Below are positions 11,458 to 25,059 of a DNA stretch of 64,000 nucleotides, piece after piece. Each line of letters starts with the position of its first letter. The stretch's first letter is position 1. This DNA comes from Limanda limanda (Eukaryota; Chordata; Actinopteri; Pleuronectiformes; Pleuronectidae). Below the pieces are notes generated by a model. It was not told the origin of the DNA. It did not search any database and worked only from the letters and a program-made list of their open reading frames with translations. The position numbers and the translations under genes are program-made. Where the stretch lies: NCBI RefSeq assembly GCF_963576545.1, contig NW_026870603.1:372001-436000 (forward strand), read 5' to 3'.

Positions 11458-14400
11458 GAGATATTCTTGAATAACTTTTTTTGTGAAGGTCGGAGAGACT
11501 TGCAAGTAGGCTCTGCCCCCACTAAATGGGGTAGCGCGCATCGATCGGTACCATCCTTGAGCTTCTCTGACTTTCGGAAGGGTTAGGGTTAGGGTTAGGG
11601 ATGAAAGCACATAGGAGAAAGAGATATTCTTGAATAACTTTTTTTGTGAAGGTCGGAGAGACTTGGAAAGTGGTTGCATCTGGACTAATTTGGGTCCTGC
11701 GGATCGATTGGTACCATCCCCGAGCTTGTACGACCTTCGGAAGAGGTCGACCGACGAAATTCCCCCAAATCTGAGGAGATATTCTTGAATAACTTTTTTT
11801 GTGAAGGTCGGAGAGACTTGCAAGTAGGCTCTACCCCCACTAAATGGGGTTGCGCGCATCGATCGGTACCATCCTTGAGCTTCTCCGACTTTCGGAAGGG
11901 TTAGGGTTAGGGTTAGGGATGAAAGCACATAGGAGAAAGAGATATTCTTGAATAACTTTTTTTGTGAAGGTCGGAGAGACTTGCAAGTAGGCTCTACCCC
12001 CACTAAATGGGGTAGCGCGCATCGATCGGTACCATCCTTGAGCTTCTCCGACTTTCGGAAGGGTTAGGGTTAGGGTTAGGGATGAAAGCACATAGGAGAA
12101 AGAGATATTATTGAATAACTTTTTTTGTGAAGGTCGGAGAGACTTGGAAAGTGGTTGCATCTGGACTAATTTGGGTCCTGCGGATCGATTGGTACCATCC
12201 CCGAGCTTGTACGACCTTCGGAAGAGGTCGACCGACGAAATTCCCCCAAATCTGAGGAGATATTCTTGAATAACTTTTTTTGTGAAGGTCGGAGAGACTT
12301 GCAAGTAGGCTCTACCCCCACTAAATGGGGTTGCGCGCATCGATCGGTACCATCCTTGAGCTTCTCCGACTTTCGGAAGGGTTAGGGTTAGGGTTAGGGA
12401 TGAAAGCACATAGGAGAAAGAGATATTCTTGAATAACTTTTTTTGTGAAGGTCGGAGAGACTTGCAAGTAGGCTCTACCCCCACTAAATGGGGTAGCGCG
12501 CATCGATCGGTACCATCTTTGAGCTTCTCCGACTTTCGGAAGGGTTAGGGTTAGGGTTAGGGATGAAAGCACATAGGAGAAAGAGATATTCTTGAATAAC
12601 TTTTTTTGTGAAGGTCGGAGAGACTTGCAAGTAGGCTCTACCCCCACTAAATGGGGTAGCGCGCATCGATCGGTACCATCCTTGAGCTTCTCCGACTTTC
12701 GGAAGGGTTAGGGTTAGGGTTAGGGATGAAAGCACATAGGAGAAAGAGATATTCTTGAATAACTTTTTTTGTGAAGGTCGGAGAGACTTGCAAGTAGGCT
12801 CTGCCCCCACTAAATGGGGTAGCGCGCATCGATCGGTACCATCCTTGAGCTTCTCTGACTTTCGGAAGGGTTAGGGTTAGGGTTAGGGATGAAAGCACAT
12901 AGGAGAAAGAGATATTCTTGAATAACTTTTTTTGTGAAGGTCGGAGAGACTTGGAAAGTGGTTGCATCTGGACTAATTTGGGTCCTGCGGATCGATTGGT
13001 ACCATCCCCGAGCTTGTACGACCTTCGGAAGAGGTCGACCGACGAAATTCCCCCAAATCTGAGGAGATATTCTTGAATAACTTTTTTTGTGAAGGTCGGA
13101 GAGACTTGCAAGTAGGCTCTACCCCCACTAAATGGGGTTGCGCGCATCGATCGGTACCATCCTTGAGCTTCTCCGACTTTCGGAAGGGTTAGGGTTAGGG
13201 TTAGGGATGAAAGCACATAGGAGAAAGAGATATTCTTGAATAACTTTTTTTGTGAAGGTCGGAGAGACTTGCAAGTAGGCTCTACCCCCACTAAATGGGG
13301 TAGCGCGCATCGATCGGTACCATCCTTGAGCTTCTCCGACTTTCGGAAGGGTTAGGGTTAGGGTTAGGGATGAAAGCACATAGGAGAAAGAGATATTATT
13401 GAATAACTTTTTTTGTGAAGGTCGGAGAGACTTGGAAAGTGGTTGCATCTGGACTAATTTGGGTCCTGCGGATCGATTGGTACCATCCCCGAGCTTGTAC
13501 GACCTTCGGAAGAGGTCGACCGACGAAATTCCCCCAAATCTGAGGAGATATTCTTGAATAACTTTTTTTGTGAAGGTCGGAGAGACTTGCAAGTAGGCTC
13601 TACCCCCACTAAATGGGGTTGCGCGCATCGATCGGTACCATCCTTGAGCTTCTCCGACTTTCGGAAGGGTTAGGGTTAGGGTTAGGGATGAAAGCACATA
13701 GGAGAAAGAGATATTCTTGAATAACTTTTTTTGTGAAGGTCGGAGAGACTTGCAAGTAGGCTCTACCCCCACTAAATGGGGTAGCGCGCATCGATCGGTA
13801 CCATCTTTGAGCTTCTCCGACTTTCGGAAGGGTTAGGGTTAGGGTTAGGGATGAAAGCACATAGGAGAAAGAGATATTCTTGAATAACTTTTTTTGTGAA
13901 GGTCGGAGAGACTTGCAAGTAGGCTATACCCCCACTAAATGGGGTAGCGCGCATCGATCGGTACCATCCTTGAGCTTCTCCGACTTTCGGAAGGGTTAGG
14001 GTTAGGGTTAGGGATGAAAGCACATAGGAGAAAGAGATATTCTTGAATAACTTTTTTTGTGAAGGTCGGAGAGACTTGCAAGTAGGCTCTGCCCCCACTA
14101 AATGGGGTAGCGCGCATCGATCGGTACCATCCTTGAGCTTCTCTGACTTTCGGAAGGGTTAGGGTTAGGGTTAGGGATGAAAGCACATAGGAGAAAGAGA
14201 TATTCTTGAATAACTTTTTTTGTGAAGGTCGGAGAGACTTGGAAAGTGGTTGCATCTGGACTAATTTGGGTCCTGCGGATCGATTGGTACCATCCCCGAG
14301 CTTGTACGACCTTCGGAAGAGGTCGACCGACGAAATTCCCCCAAATCTGAGGAGATATTCTTGAATAACTTTTTTTGTGAAGGTCGGAGAGACTTGCAAG
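11132..14400 (+). repeat. Higher-order repeat, 1288 bp (8-mer), 2.5 copies
   Basis: The period is 6 A plus 2 B. Copies are 11132-12419, 12420-13707 and a partial copy from 13708 to about 14400. Each begins with an A carrying CTTTGAG, followed by a plain A and an A with both GCTCTGCCC and CTCTGAC, then B. The next AA and a B with TATTATTG complete the full copies. In the partial copy one A has the private variant GGCTATACC (13923-13931). The left edge overlaps the end of the 1926-bp repeat, so the two periods share monomers. Confidence 0.87.
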
Positions 14401-15464
14401 TAGGCTCTACCCCCACTAAATGGGGTAGCGCGCATCGATCGGTACCATCTTTGAGCTTCTCCGACTTTCGGAAGGGTTAGGGTTAGGGATGAAAGCACAT
14501 AGGAGAAAGAGATATTCTTGAATAACTTTTTTTGTGAAGGTCGGAGAGACTTGGAAAGTGGTTGCATCTGGACTAATTTGGGTCCTGCAGATCGATTGGT
14601 ACCATCCCCGAGCTTGTACGACCTTCGGAAGAGGTCGACCGACGAAATTCCCCCAAATCTGAGGAGATATTCTTGAATAACTTTTTTTGTGAAGGTCGGA
14701 GAGACTTGCAAGTAGGCTCTACCCCCACTAAATGGGGTTGCGCGCATCGATCGGTACCATCCTTGAGCTTCTCCGACTTTCGGAAGGGTTAGGGTTAGGG
14801 ATGAAAGCACATAGGAGAAAGAGATATTCTTGAATAACTTTTTTTGTGAAGGTCGGAGAGACTTGCAAGTAGGCTCTACCCCCACTAAATGGGGTAGCGC
14901 GCATCGATCGGTACCATCCTTGAGCTTCTCCGACTTTCGGAAGGGTTAGGGTTAGGGTTAGGGATGAAAGCACATAGGAGAAAGAGATATTCTTGAATAA
15001 CTTTTTTTGTGAAGGTCGGAGAGACTTGCAAGTAGGCTCTACCCCCACTAAATGGGGTAGCGCGCATCGATCGGTACCATCCTTGAGCTTCTCCGACTTT
15101 CGGAAGGGTTAGGGTTAGGGTTAGGGATGAAAGCACATAGGAGAAAGAGATATTCTTGAATAACTTTTTTTGTGAAGGTCGGAGAGACTTGCAAGTAGGC
15201 TCTGCCCCCACTAAATGGGGTAGCGCGCATCGATCGGTACCATCCTTGAGCTTCTCCGACTTTCGGAAGGGTTAGGGTTAGGGTTAGGGATGAAAGCACA
15301 TAGGAGAAAGAGATATTCTTGAATAAGTTTTTTTGTGAAGGTCGGAGAGACTTGGAAAGTGGTTGCATCTGGACTAATTTGGGTCCTGCGGATCGATTGG
15401 TACCATCCCCGAGCTTGTACGACCTTCGGAAGAGGTCGACCGACGAAATTCCCCCAAATCTGAG

Positions 15465-17702
15465 GAGATATTCTTGAATAACTTTTTTTGTGAAGGTCGG
15501 AGAGACTTGCAAGTAGGCTCTACCCCCACTAAATGGGGTAGCGCGCATCGATCGGTACCATCCTTGAGCTTCTCCGACTTTCGGAAGGGTTAGGGTTAGG
15601 GTTAGGGATGAAAGCACATAGGAGAAAGAGATATTCTTGAATAACTTTTTTTGTGAAGGTCGGAGAGACTTGCAAGTAGGCTCTACCCCCACTAAATGGG
15701 GTAGCGCGCATCGATCGGTACCATCCTTGAGCTTCTCCGACTTTCGGAAGGGTTAGGGTTAGGGATGAAAGCACATAGGAGAAAGAGATATTCTTGAATA
15801 ACTTTTTTTGTGAAGGTCGGAGAGACTTGGAAAGTGGTTGCATCTGGACTAATTTGGGTCCTGCGGATCGATTGGTACCATCCCCGAGCTTGTACGACCT
15901 TCGGAAGAGGTCGACCGACGAAATTCCCCCAAATCTGAGGAGATATTCTTGAATAACTTTTTTTGTGAAGGTCGGAGAGACTTGCAAGTAGGCTCTACCC
16001 CCACTAAATGGGGTAGCGCACATCGATCGGTACCATCCTTGAGCTTCTCCGACTTTCAGAAGGGTTAGGGTTAGGGTTAGGGATGAAAGCACATAGGAGA
16101 AAGAGATATTCTTGAATAACTTTTTTTGTGAAGGTCGGAGAGACTTGCAAGTAGGCTTTACCCCCACTAAATGGGGTAGCGCGCATCGATCGGTACCATC
16201 CTTGAGCTTCTCCGACTTTTGGAAGGGTTAGGGTTAGGGTTAGGGATGAAAGCACATAGGAGAAAGAGATATTCTTGAATAACTTTTTTTGTGAAGGTCG
16301 GAGAGACTTGGAAAGTGGTTGCATCTGGACTAATTTGGGTCCTGCGGATCGATTGGTACCATCCCCGAGCTTGTAAGACCTTCGGAAGAGGTCGACCGAC
16401 GAAATTCCCCCAAATCTGAGGAGATATTCTTGAATAACTTTTTTTGTGAAGGTCGGAGAGACTTGCAAGTAGGCTCTACCCCCACTAAATGGGGTAGCGC
16501 ACATCGATCGGTACCATCCTTGAGCTTCTCCGACTTTCGGAAGGGTTAGGGTTAGGGTTAGGGATGAAAGCACATAGGAGAAAGAGATATTCTTGAATAA
16601 CTTTTTTTGTGAAAGTCGGAGAGACTTGCAAGTAGGCTCTACCCCCACTAAATGGGGTAGCGCGCATCGATCGGTACCATCCTTGAGCTTCTCCGACTTT
16701 CGGAAGGGTTAGGGTTAGGGTTAGGGATGAAAGCACATAGGAGAAAGAGATATTCTTGAATAACTTTTTTTGTGAAGGTCGGAGAGACTTGCAAGTAGGC
16801 TCTACCCCCACTAAATGGGGTAGCGCGCATCGATCGGTACCATCCTTGAGCTTCTCCGACTTTCGGAAGGGTTAGGGTTAGGGATGAAAGCACATAGGAG
16901 AAAGAGATATTCTTGAATAACTTTTTTTGTGAAGGTCGGAGAGACTTGGAAAGTGGTTGCATCTGGACTAATTTGGGTCTTGCGGATCGATTGGTACCAT
17001 CCCCGAGCTTGTACGACCTTCGGAAGAGGTCGACCGACGAAATTCCCCCAAATCTGAGGAGATATTCTTGAATAACTTTTTTTGTGAAGGTCGGAGAGAC
17101 TTGCAAGTAGGCTCTACCCCCACTAAATGGGGTAGCGCACATCGATCGGTACCATCCTTGAGCTTCTCCGACTTTCAGAAGGGTTAGGGTTAGGGTTAGG
17201 GATGAAAGCACATAGGAGAAAGAGATATTCTTGAATAACTTTTTTTGTGAAGGTCGGAGAGACTTGCAAGTAGGCTTTACCCCCACTAAATGGGGTAGCG
17301 CGCATCGATCGGTACCATCCTTGAGCTTCTCCGACTTTTGGAAGGGTTAGGGTTAGGGTTAGGGATGAAAGCACATAGGAGAAAGAGATATTCTTGAATA
17401 ACTTTTTTTGTGAAGGTCGGAGAGACTTGGAAAGTGGTTGCATCTGGACTAATTTGGGTCCTGCGGATCGATTGGTACCATCCCCGAGCTTGTAAGACCT
17501 TCGGAAGAGGTCGACCGACGAAATTCCCCCAAATCTGAGGAGATATTCTTGAATAACTTTTTTTGTGAAGGTCGGAGAGACTTGCAAGTAGGCTCTACCC
17601 CCACTAAATGGGGTAGCGCACATCGATCGGTACCATCCTTGAGCTTCTCCGACTTTCGGAAGGGTTAGGGTTAGGGATGAAAGCACATAGGAGAAAGAGA
17701 TA
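15465..17702 (+). repeat. Higher-order repeat, 2 x 1119 bp (7-mer)
   Basis: Each copy has 5 A (one short in the first, two in the second) and 2 B. Shared markers are GCGCAC, TTTCAGAAG, GGCTTTACC, TTTTGGAAG and TTGTAAGACC. Part of the same module reappears at about 21.5-22.3 kb, 4473 bp to the right of the second copy. The last A of the first copy (starting 16421) is long and its counterpart (starting 17540) is short, so that pair differs by one hexamer after duplication. Confidence 0.85.
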
Positions 17703-18793
17703 TTCTTGAATAACTTTTTTTGTGAAGGTCGGAGAGACTTGCAAGTAGGCTCTACCCCCACTAAATGGGGTAGCGCGCATCGATCGGTACCATCCTTGAG
17801 CTTCTCCGACTTTTGGAAGGGTTAGGGTTAGGGTTAGGGATGAAAGCACATAGGAGAAAGAGATATTCTTGAATAACTTTTTTTGTGAAGGTCGGAGAGA
17901 CTTGCAAGTAGGCTCTACCCCCACTAAATGGGGTAGCGCGCATCGATCGGTACCATCCTTGAGCTTCTCCGACTTTCGGAAGGGTTAGGGTTAGGGTTAG
18001 GGATGAAAGCACATAGGAGAAAGAGATATTCTTGAATAACTTTTTTTGTGAAGGTCGGAGAGACTTGCAAGTAGGCTCTACCCCCACTAAATGGGGTAGC
18101 GCGCATCGATCGGTACCATCCTTGAGCTTCTCCGACTTTCGGAAGGGTTAGGGTTAGGGTTAGGGATGAAAGCACATAGGAGAAAGAGATATTCTTGAAT
18201 AACTTTTTTTGTGAAGGTCGGAGAGACTTGCAAGTAGGCTCTACCCCCACTAAATGGGGTAGCGCGCATCGATCGGTACCATCCTTGAGCTTCTCCGACT
18301 TTCGGAAGGGTTAGGGTTAGGGTTAGGGATGAAAGCACATAGGAGAAAGAGATATTCTTGAATAACTTTTTTTGTGAAGGTCGGAGAGACTTGGAAAGTG
18401 GTTGCATCTGGACTAATTTGGGTCCTGCGGATCGATTGGTACCATCCCCGAGCTTGTACGACCTTCGGAAGAGGTCGACCGACGAAATTCCCCCAAATCT
18501 GAGGAGATATTCTTGAATAACTTTTTTTGTGAAGGTCGGAGAGACTTGCAAGTAGGCTCTACCCCCACTAAATGGGGTAGCGCACATCGATCGGTACCAT
18601 CTTTGAGCTTCTCCGACTTTCGGAAGGGTTAGGGTTAGGGTTAGGGATGAAAGCACATAGGAGAAAGAGATATTCTTGAATAACTTTTTTTTTGAAGGTC
18701 GGAGAGACTTGCAAGTAGGCTCTACCCCCACTAAATGGGGTAGCGCGCATCGATCGGTACCATCCTTGAGCTTTTCCGACTTTCGGAAGGGTT

Positions 18794-18799
18794 ATGGTT
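18794..18799 (+). repeat. Degenerate telomeric hexamer (TATGGT phase, TTATGG)
   Basis: One hexamer in the A starting at 18667 reads TTATGG instead of TTAGGG. It is the only clear substitution inside a hexamer that I noticed in the window. The displaced copy at about 28.88 kb is intact, so this change arose after that duplication. The exact base position is good to a few bases. Confidence 0.75.
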
Positions 18800-19147
18800 A
18801 GGGTTAGGGATGAAAGCACATAGGAGAAAGAGATATTCTTGAATAACTTTTTTTGTGAAGGTCGGAGAGACTTGGAAAGTGGTTGCATCTGGACTAATTT
18901 GGGTCCTGCAGATCGATTGGTACCATCCCCGAGCTTGTACGACCTTCGGAAGAGGTCGACCGACGAAATTCCCCCAAATCTGAGGAGATATTCTTGAATA
19001 ACTTTTTTTGTGAAGGTCGGAGAGACTTGCAAGTAGGCTCTACCCCCACTAAATGGGGTTGCGCGCATCGATCGGTACCATCCTTGAGCTTCTCCGACTT
19101 TCGGAAGGGTTAGGGTTAGGGTTAGGGATGAAAGCACATAGGAGAAA

Positions 19148-19301
19148 GAGATATTCTTGAATAACTTTTTTTGTGAAGGTCGGAGAGACTTGATAGTGGT
19201 TGCATCTGGACTAATTTGGGTCCTGCGGATCGATTGGTACCATCCCCGAGCTTGTACGACCTTCGGAAGAGGTCGACCGACGAAATTCCCCCAAATCTGA
19301 G
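19148..19301 (+). repeat. B monomer with 1-bp deletion (154 bp)
   Basis: GACTTGGAAAGTGG has become GACTTGATAGTGG, one base shorter with a nearby change. Only one other B in the window has this (29236-29389), at the 10,088-bp displaced copy, so it is a strong descent marker. Confidence 0.9.
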
Positions 19302-21219
19302 GAGATATTCTTGAATAACTTTTTTTGTGAAGGTCGGAGAGACTTGCAAGTAGGCTCTACCCCCACTAAATGGGGTTGCGCGCATCGATCGGTACCATCC
19401 TTGAGCTTCTCCGACTTTCGGAAGGGTTAGGGTTAGGGTTAGGGATGAAAGCACATAGGAGAAAGAGATATTCTTGAATAACTTTTTTTGTGAAGGTCGG
19501 AGAGACTTGCAAGTAGGCTCTACCCCCACTAAATGGGGTAGCGCGCATCGATCGGTACCATCCTTGAGCTTCTCCGACTTTCGGAAGGGTTAGGGTTAGG
19601 GTTAGGGATGAAAGCACATAGGAGAAAGAGATATTCTTGAATAACTTTTTTTGTGAAGGTCGGAGAGACTTGGAAAGTGGTTGCATCTGGACTAATTTGG
19701 GTCCTGCGGATCGATTGGTACCATCCCCGAGCTTGTACGACCTTCGGAAGAGGTCGACCGACGAAATTCCCCCAAATCTGAGGAGATATTCTTGAATAAC
19801 TTTTTTTGTGAAGGTCGGAGAGACTTGCAAGTAGGCTCTACCCCCACTAAATGGGGTTGCGCGCATCGATCGGTACCATCCTTGAGCTTCTCCGACTTTC
19901 GTAAGGGTTAGGGTTAGGGTTAGGGATGAAAGCACATAGGAGAAAGAGATATTCTTGAATAACTTTTTTTGTGAAGGTCGGAGAGACTTGCAAGTAGGCT
20001 CTACCCCCACTAAATGGGGTAGCGCGCATCGATCGGTACCATCCTTGAGCTTCTCCGACTTTCGGAAGGGTTAGGGTTAGGGTTAGGGATGAAAGCACAT
20101 AGGAGAAAGAGATATTCTTGAATAACTTTTTTTGTGAAGGTCGGAGAGACTTGGAAAGTGGTTGCATCTGGACTAATTTGGGTCCTGCGGATCGATTGGT
20201 ACCATCCCCGAGCTTGTACGACCTTCGGAAGAGGTCGACCGACGAAATTCCCCCAAATCTGAGGAGATATTCTTGAATAACTTTTTTTGTGAAGGTCGGA
20301 GAGACTTGCAAGTAGGCTCTACCCCCACTAAATGGGGTTGCGCGCATCGATCGGTACCATCCTTGAGCTTCTCCGACTTTCGTAAGGGTTAGGGTTAGGG
20401 TTAGGGATGAAAGCACATAGGAGAAAGAGATATTCTTGAATAACTTTTTTTGTGAAGGTCGGAGAGACTTGCAAGTAGGCTCTACCCCCACTAAATGGGG
20501 TAGCGCGCATCGATCGGTACCATCCTTGAGCTTCTCCGACTTTCGGAAGGGTTAGGGTTAGGGATGAAAGCACATAGGAGAAAGAGATATTCTTGAATAA
20601 CTTTTTTTGTGAAGGTTGGAGAGACTTGGAAAGTGGTTGCATCTGGACTAATTTGGGTCCTGCGGATCGATTGGTACCATCCCCGAGCTTGTACGACCTT
20701 CGGAAGAGGTCGACCGACGAAATTCCCCCAAATCTGAGGAGATATTCTTGAATAACTTTTTTTGTGAAGGTCGGAGAGACTTGCAAGTAGGCTCTACCCC
20801 CACTAAATGGGGTAGCGCGCATCGATCGGTACCATCCCTGAGCTTCTCCGACTTTCGGAAGGGTTAGGGTTAGGGTTAGGGATGAAAGCACATAGGAGAA
20901 AGAGATATTCTTGAATAACTTTTTTTGTGAAGGTCGGAGAGACTTGCAAGTAGGCTCTACCCCCACTAAATGGGGTAGCGCGCATCGATCGGTACCATCC
21001 TTGAGCTTCTCCGACTTTCGGAAGGGTTAGGGTTAGGGTTAGGGATGAAAGCACATAGGAGAAAGAGATATTCTTGAATAACTTTTTTTGTGAAGGTCGG
21101 AGAGACTTGGAAAGTGGTTGCATCTGGACTAATTTGGGTCCTGCGGATCGATTGGTACCATCCCCGAGCTTGTACGACCTTCGGAAGAGGTCGACCGACG
21201 AAATTCCCCCAAATCTGAG

Positions 21220-24200
21220 GAGATATTCTTGAATAACTTTTTTTGTGAAGGTCGGAGAGACTTGCAAGTAGGCTCTACCCCCACTAAATGGGGTAGCGCG
21301 CATCGATCGGTACCATCCTTGAGCTTCTCCGACTTTCGGAAGGGTTAGGGTTAGGGATGAAAGCACATAGGAGAAAGAGATATTCTTGAATAACTTTTTT
21401 TGTGAAGGTTGGAGAGACTTGGAAAGTGGTTGCATCTGGACTAATTTGGGTCCTGCGGATCGATTGGTACCATCCCCGAGCTTGTACGACCTTCGGAAGA
21501 GGTCGACCGACGAAATTCCCCCAAATCTGAGGAGATATTCTTGAATAACTTTTTTTGTGAAGGTCGGAGAGACTTGCAAGTAGGCTCTACCCCCACTAAA
21601 TGGGGTAGCGCACATCGATCGGTACCATCCTTGAGCTTCTCCGACTTTCAGAAGGGTTAGGGTTAGGGTTAGGGATGAAAGCACATAGGAGAAAGAGATA
21701 TTCTTGAATAACTTTTTTTGTGAAGGTCGGAGAGACTTGCAAGTAGGCTTTACCCCCACTAAATGGGGTAGCGCGCATCGATCGGTACCATCCTTGAGCT
21801 TCTCCGACTTTTGGAAGGGTTAGGGTTAGGGTTAGGGATGAAAGCACATAGGAGAAAGAGATATTCTTGAATAACTTTTTTTGTGAAGGTCGGAGAGACT
21901 TGGAAAGTGGTTGCATCTGGACTAATTTGGGTCCTGCGGATCGATTGGTACCATCCCCGAGCTTGTAAGACCTTCGGAAGAGGTCGACCGACGAAATTCC
22001 CCCAAATCTGAGGAGATATTCTTGAATAACTTTTTTTGTGAAGGTCGGAGAGACTTGCAAGTAGGCTCTACCCCCACTAAATGGGGTAGCGCACATCGAT
22101 CGGTACCATCCTTGAGCTTCTCCGACTTTCGGAAGGGTTAGGGTTAGGGATGAAAGCACATAGGAGAAAGAGATATTCTTGAATAACTTTTTTTGTGAAG
22201 GTCGGAGAGACTTGCAAGTAGGCTCTACCCCCACTAAATGGGGTAGCGCGCATCGATCGGTACCATCCTTGAGCTTCTCCGACTTTTGGAAGGGTTAGGG
22301 TTAGGGTTAGGGATGAAAGCACATAGGAGAAAGAGATATTCTTGAATAACTTTTTTTGTGAAGGTCGGAGAGACTTGCAAGTAGGCTCTACCCCCACTAA
22401 ATGGGGTAGCGCGCATCGATCGGTACCATCCTTGAGCTTCTCCGACTTTCGGAAGGGTTAGGGTTAGGGTTAGGGATTAAAGCACATAGGAGAAAGAGAT
22501 ATTCTTGAATAACTTTTTTTGTGAAGGTCGGAGAGACTTGCAAGTAGGCTCTACCCCCACTAAATGGGGTAGCGCGCATCGATCGGTACCATCCCTGAGC
22601 TTCTCCGACTTTCGGAAGGGTTAGGGTTAGGGTTAGGGATGAAAGCACATAGGAGAAAGAGATATTCTTGAATAACTTTTTTTGTGAAGGTCGGAGAGAC
22701 TTGCAAGTAGGCTCTACCCCCACTAAATGGGGTAGCGCGCATCGATCGGTACCATCCTTGAGCTTCTCCGACTTTCGGAAGGGTTAGGGTTAGGGTTAGG
22801 GATGAAAGCACATAGGAGAAAGAGATATTCTTGAATAACTTTTTTTGTGAAGGTCGGAGAGACTTGGAAAGTGGTTGCATCTGGACTAATTTGGGTCCTG
22901 CGGATCGATTGGTACCATCCCCGAGCTTGTACGACCTTCGGAAGAGGTCGACCGACGAAATTCCCCCAAATCTGAGGAGATATTCTTGAATAACTTTTTT
23001 TGTGAAGGTCGGAGAGACTTGCAAGTAGGCTCTACCCCCACTAAATGGGGTTGCGCGCATCGATCGGTACCATCCTTGAGCTTCTCCGACTTTCGTAAGG
23101 GTTAGGGTTAGGGTTAGGGATGAAAGCACATAGGAGAAAGAGATATTCTTGAATAACTTTTTTTGTGAAGGTCGGAGAGACTTGCAAGTAGGCTCTACCC
23201 CCACTAAATGGGGTAGCGCGCATCGATCGGTACCATCCTTGAGCTTCTCCGACTTTCGGAAGGGTTAGGGTTAGGGATGAAAGCACATAGGAGAAAGAGA
23301 TATTCTTGAATAACTTTTTTTGTGAAGGTTGGAGAGACTTGGAAAGTGGTTGCATCTGGACTAATTTGGGTCCTGCGGATCGATTGGTACCATCCCCGAG
23401 CTTGTACGACCTTCGGAAGAGGTCGACCGACGAAATTCCCCCAAATCTGAGGAGATATTCTTGAATAACTTTTTTTGTGAAGGTCGGAGAGACTTGCAAG
23501 TAGGCTCTACCCCCACTAAATGGGGTAGCGCACATCGATCGGTACCATCCTTGAGCTTCTCCGACTTTCAGAAGGGTTAGGGTTAGGGTTAGGGATGAAA
23601 GCACATAGGAGAAAGAGATATTCTTGAATAACTTTTTTTGTGAAGGTCGGAGAGACTTGCAAGTAGGCTTTACCCCCACTAAATGGGGTAGCGCGCATCG
23701 ATCGGTACCATCCTTGAGCTTCTCCGACTTTTGGAAGGGTTAGGGTTAGGGTTAGGGATGAAAGCACATAGGAGAAAGAGATATTCTTGAATAACTTTTT
23801 TTGTGAAGGTCGGAGAGACTTGGAAAGTGGTTGCATCTGGACTAATTTGGGTCCTGCGGATCGATTGGTACCATCCCCGAGCTTGTAAGACCTTCGGAAG
23901 AGGTCGACCGACGAAATTCCCCCAAATCTGAGGAGATATTCTTGAATAACTTTTTTTGTGAAGGTCGGAGAGACTTGCAAGTAGGCTCTACCCCCACTAA
24001 ATGGGGTAGCGCACATCGATCGGTACCATCCTTGAGCTTCTCCGACTTTCGGAAGGGTTAGGGTTAGGGATGAAAGCACATAGGAGAAAGAGATATTCTT
24101 GAATAACTTTTTTTGTGAAGGTCGGAGAGACTTGCAAGTAGGCTCTACCCCCACTAAATGGGGTAGCGCGCATCGATCGGTACCATCCTTGAGCTTCTCC

Positions 24201-25059
24201 GACTTTTGGAAGGGTTAGGGTTAGGGTTAGGGATGAAAGCACATAGGAGAAAGAGATATTCTTGAATAACTTTTTTTGTGAAGGTCGGAGAGACTTGCAA
24301 GTAGGCTCTACCCCCACTAAATGGGGTAGCGCGCATCGATCGGTACCATCCTTGAGCTTCTCCGACTTTCGGAAGGGTTAGGGTTAGGGTTAGGGATTAA
24401 AGCACATAGGAGAAAGAGATATTCTTGAATAACTTTTTTTGTGAAGGTCGGAGAGACTTGCAAGTAGGCTCTACCCCCACTAAATGGGGTAGCGCGCATC
24501 GATCGGTACCATCCCTGAGCTTCTCCGACTTTCGGAAGGGTTAGGGTTAGGGTTAGGGATGAAAGCACATAGGAGAAAGAGATATTCTTGAATAACTTTT
24601 TTTGTGAAGGTCGGAGAGACTTGCAAGTAGGCTCTACCCCCACTAAATGGGGTAGCGCGCATCGATCGGTACCATCCTTGAGCTTCTCCGACTTTCGGAA
24701 GGGTTAGGGTTAGGGTTAGGGATGAAAGCACATAGGAGAAAGAGATATTCTTGAATAACTTTTTTTGTGAAGGTCGGAGAGACTTGGAAAGTGGTTGCAT
24801 CTGGACTAATTTGGGTCCTGCGGATCGATTGGTACCATCCCCGAGCTTGTACGACCTTCGGAAGAGGTCGACCGACGAAATTCCCCCAAATCTGAGGAGA
24901 TATTCTTGAATAACTTTTTTTGTGAAGGTCGGAGAGACTTGCAAGTAGGCTCTACCCCCACTAAATGGGGTTGCGCGCATCGATCGGTACCATCCTTGAG
25001 CTTCTCCGACTTTCGTAAGGGTTAGGGTTAGGGTTAGGGATGAAAGCACATAGGAGAAA
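21220..25059 (+). repeat. Higher-order repeat, 2 x 1920 bp (12-mer)
   Basis: Copies 21220-23139 and 23140-25059 each hold 9 A (two short) and 3 B. Shared markers are: short first A, GGTTGG in the next B, GCGCAC with TTTCAG, GGCTTTACC, TTGTAAGACC, GGGATTAAAG (only near 22474 and 24394), ATCCCTGAG and CGTAAGGG. Similarity runs on for about 300 bp after the second copy. I saw no difference between the copies on reading, which suggests a very recent duplication. Confidence 0.88.

Larger units (their letters stand above)
17697..19640 (+). repeat. Left copy of a 10,088-bp displaced duplication
   Basis: About 1.9 kb here recurs at 27785-29730 with the same monomer order (long A runs, then B-AA-B-A-B-AA). 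Very rare markers are shared: TTTTTTTTTTGAAGG (G lost from TTTGTG, near 18.69 and 28.78 kb), GAGCTTTTCCGAC, and a 154-bp B with GACTTGATAGTGG. With a 6-bp phase shift similarity extends left to about 17.4 kb (TTGTAAGA B variant). The left copy alone has a degenerate hexamer at 18794-18799. Confidence 0.87.
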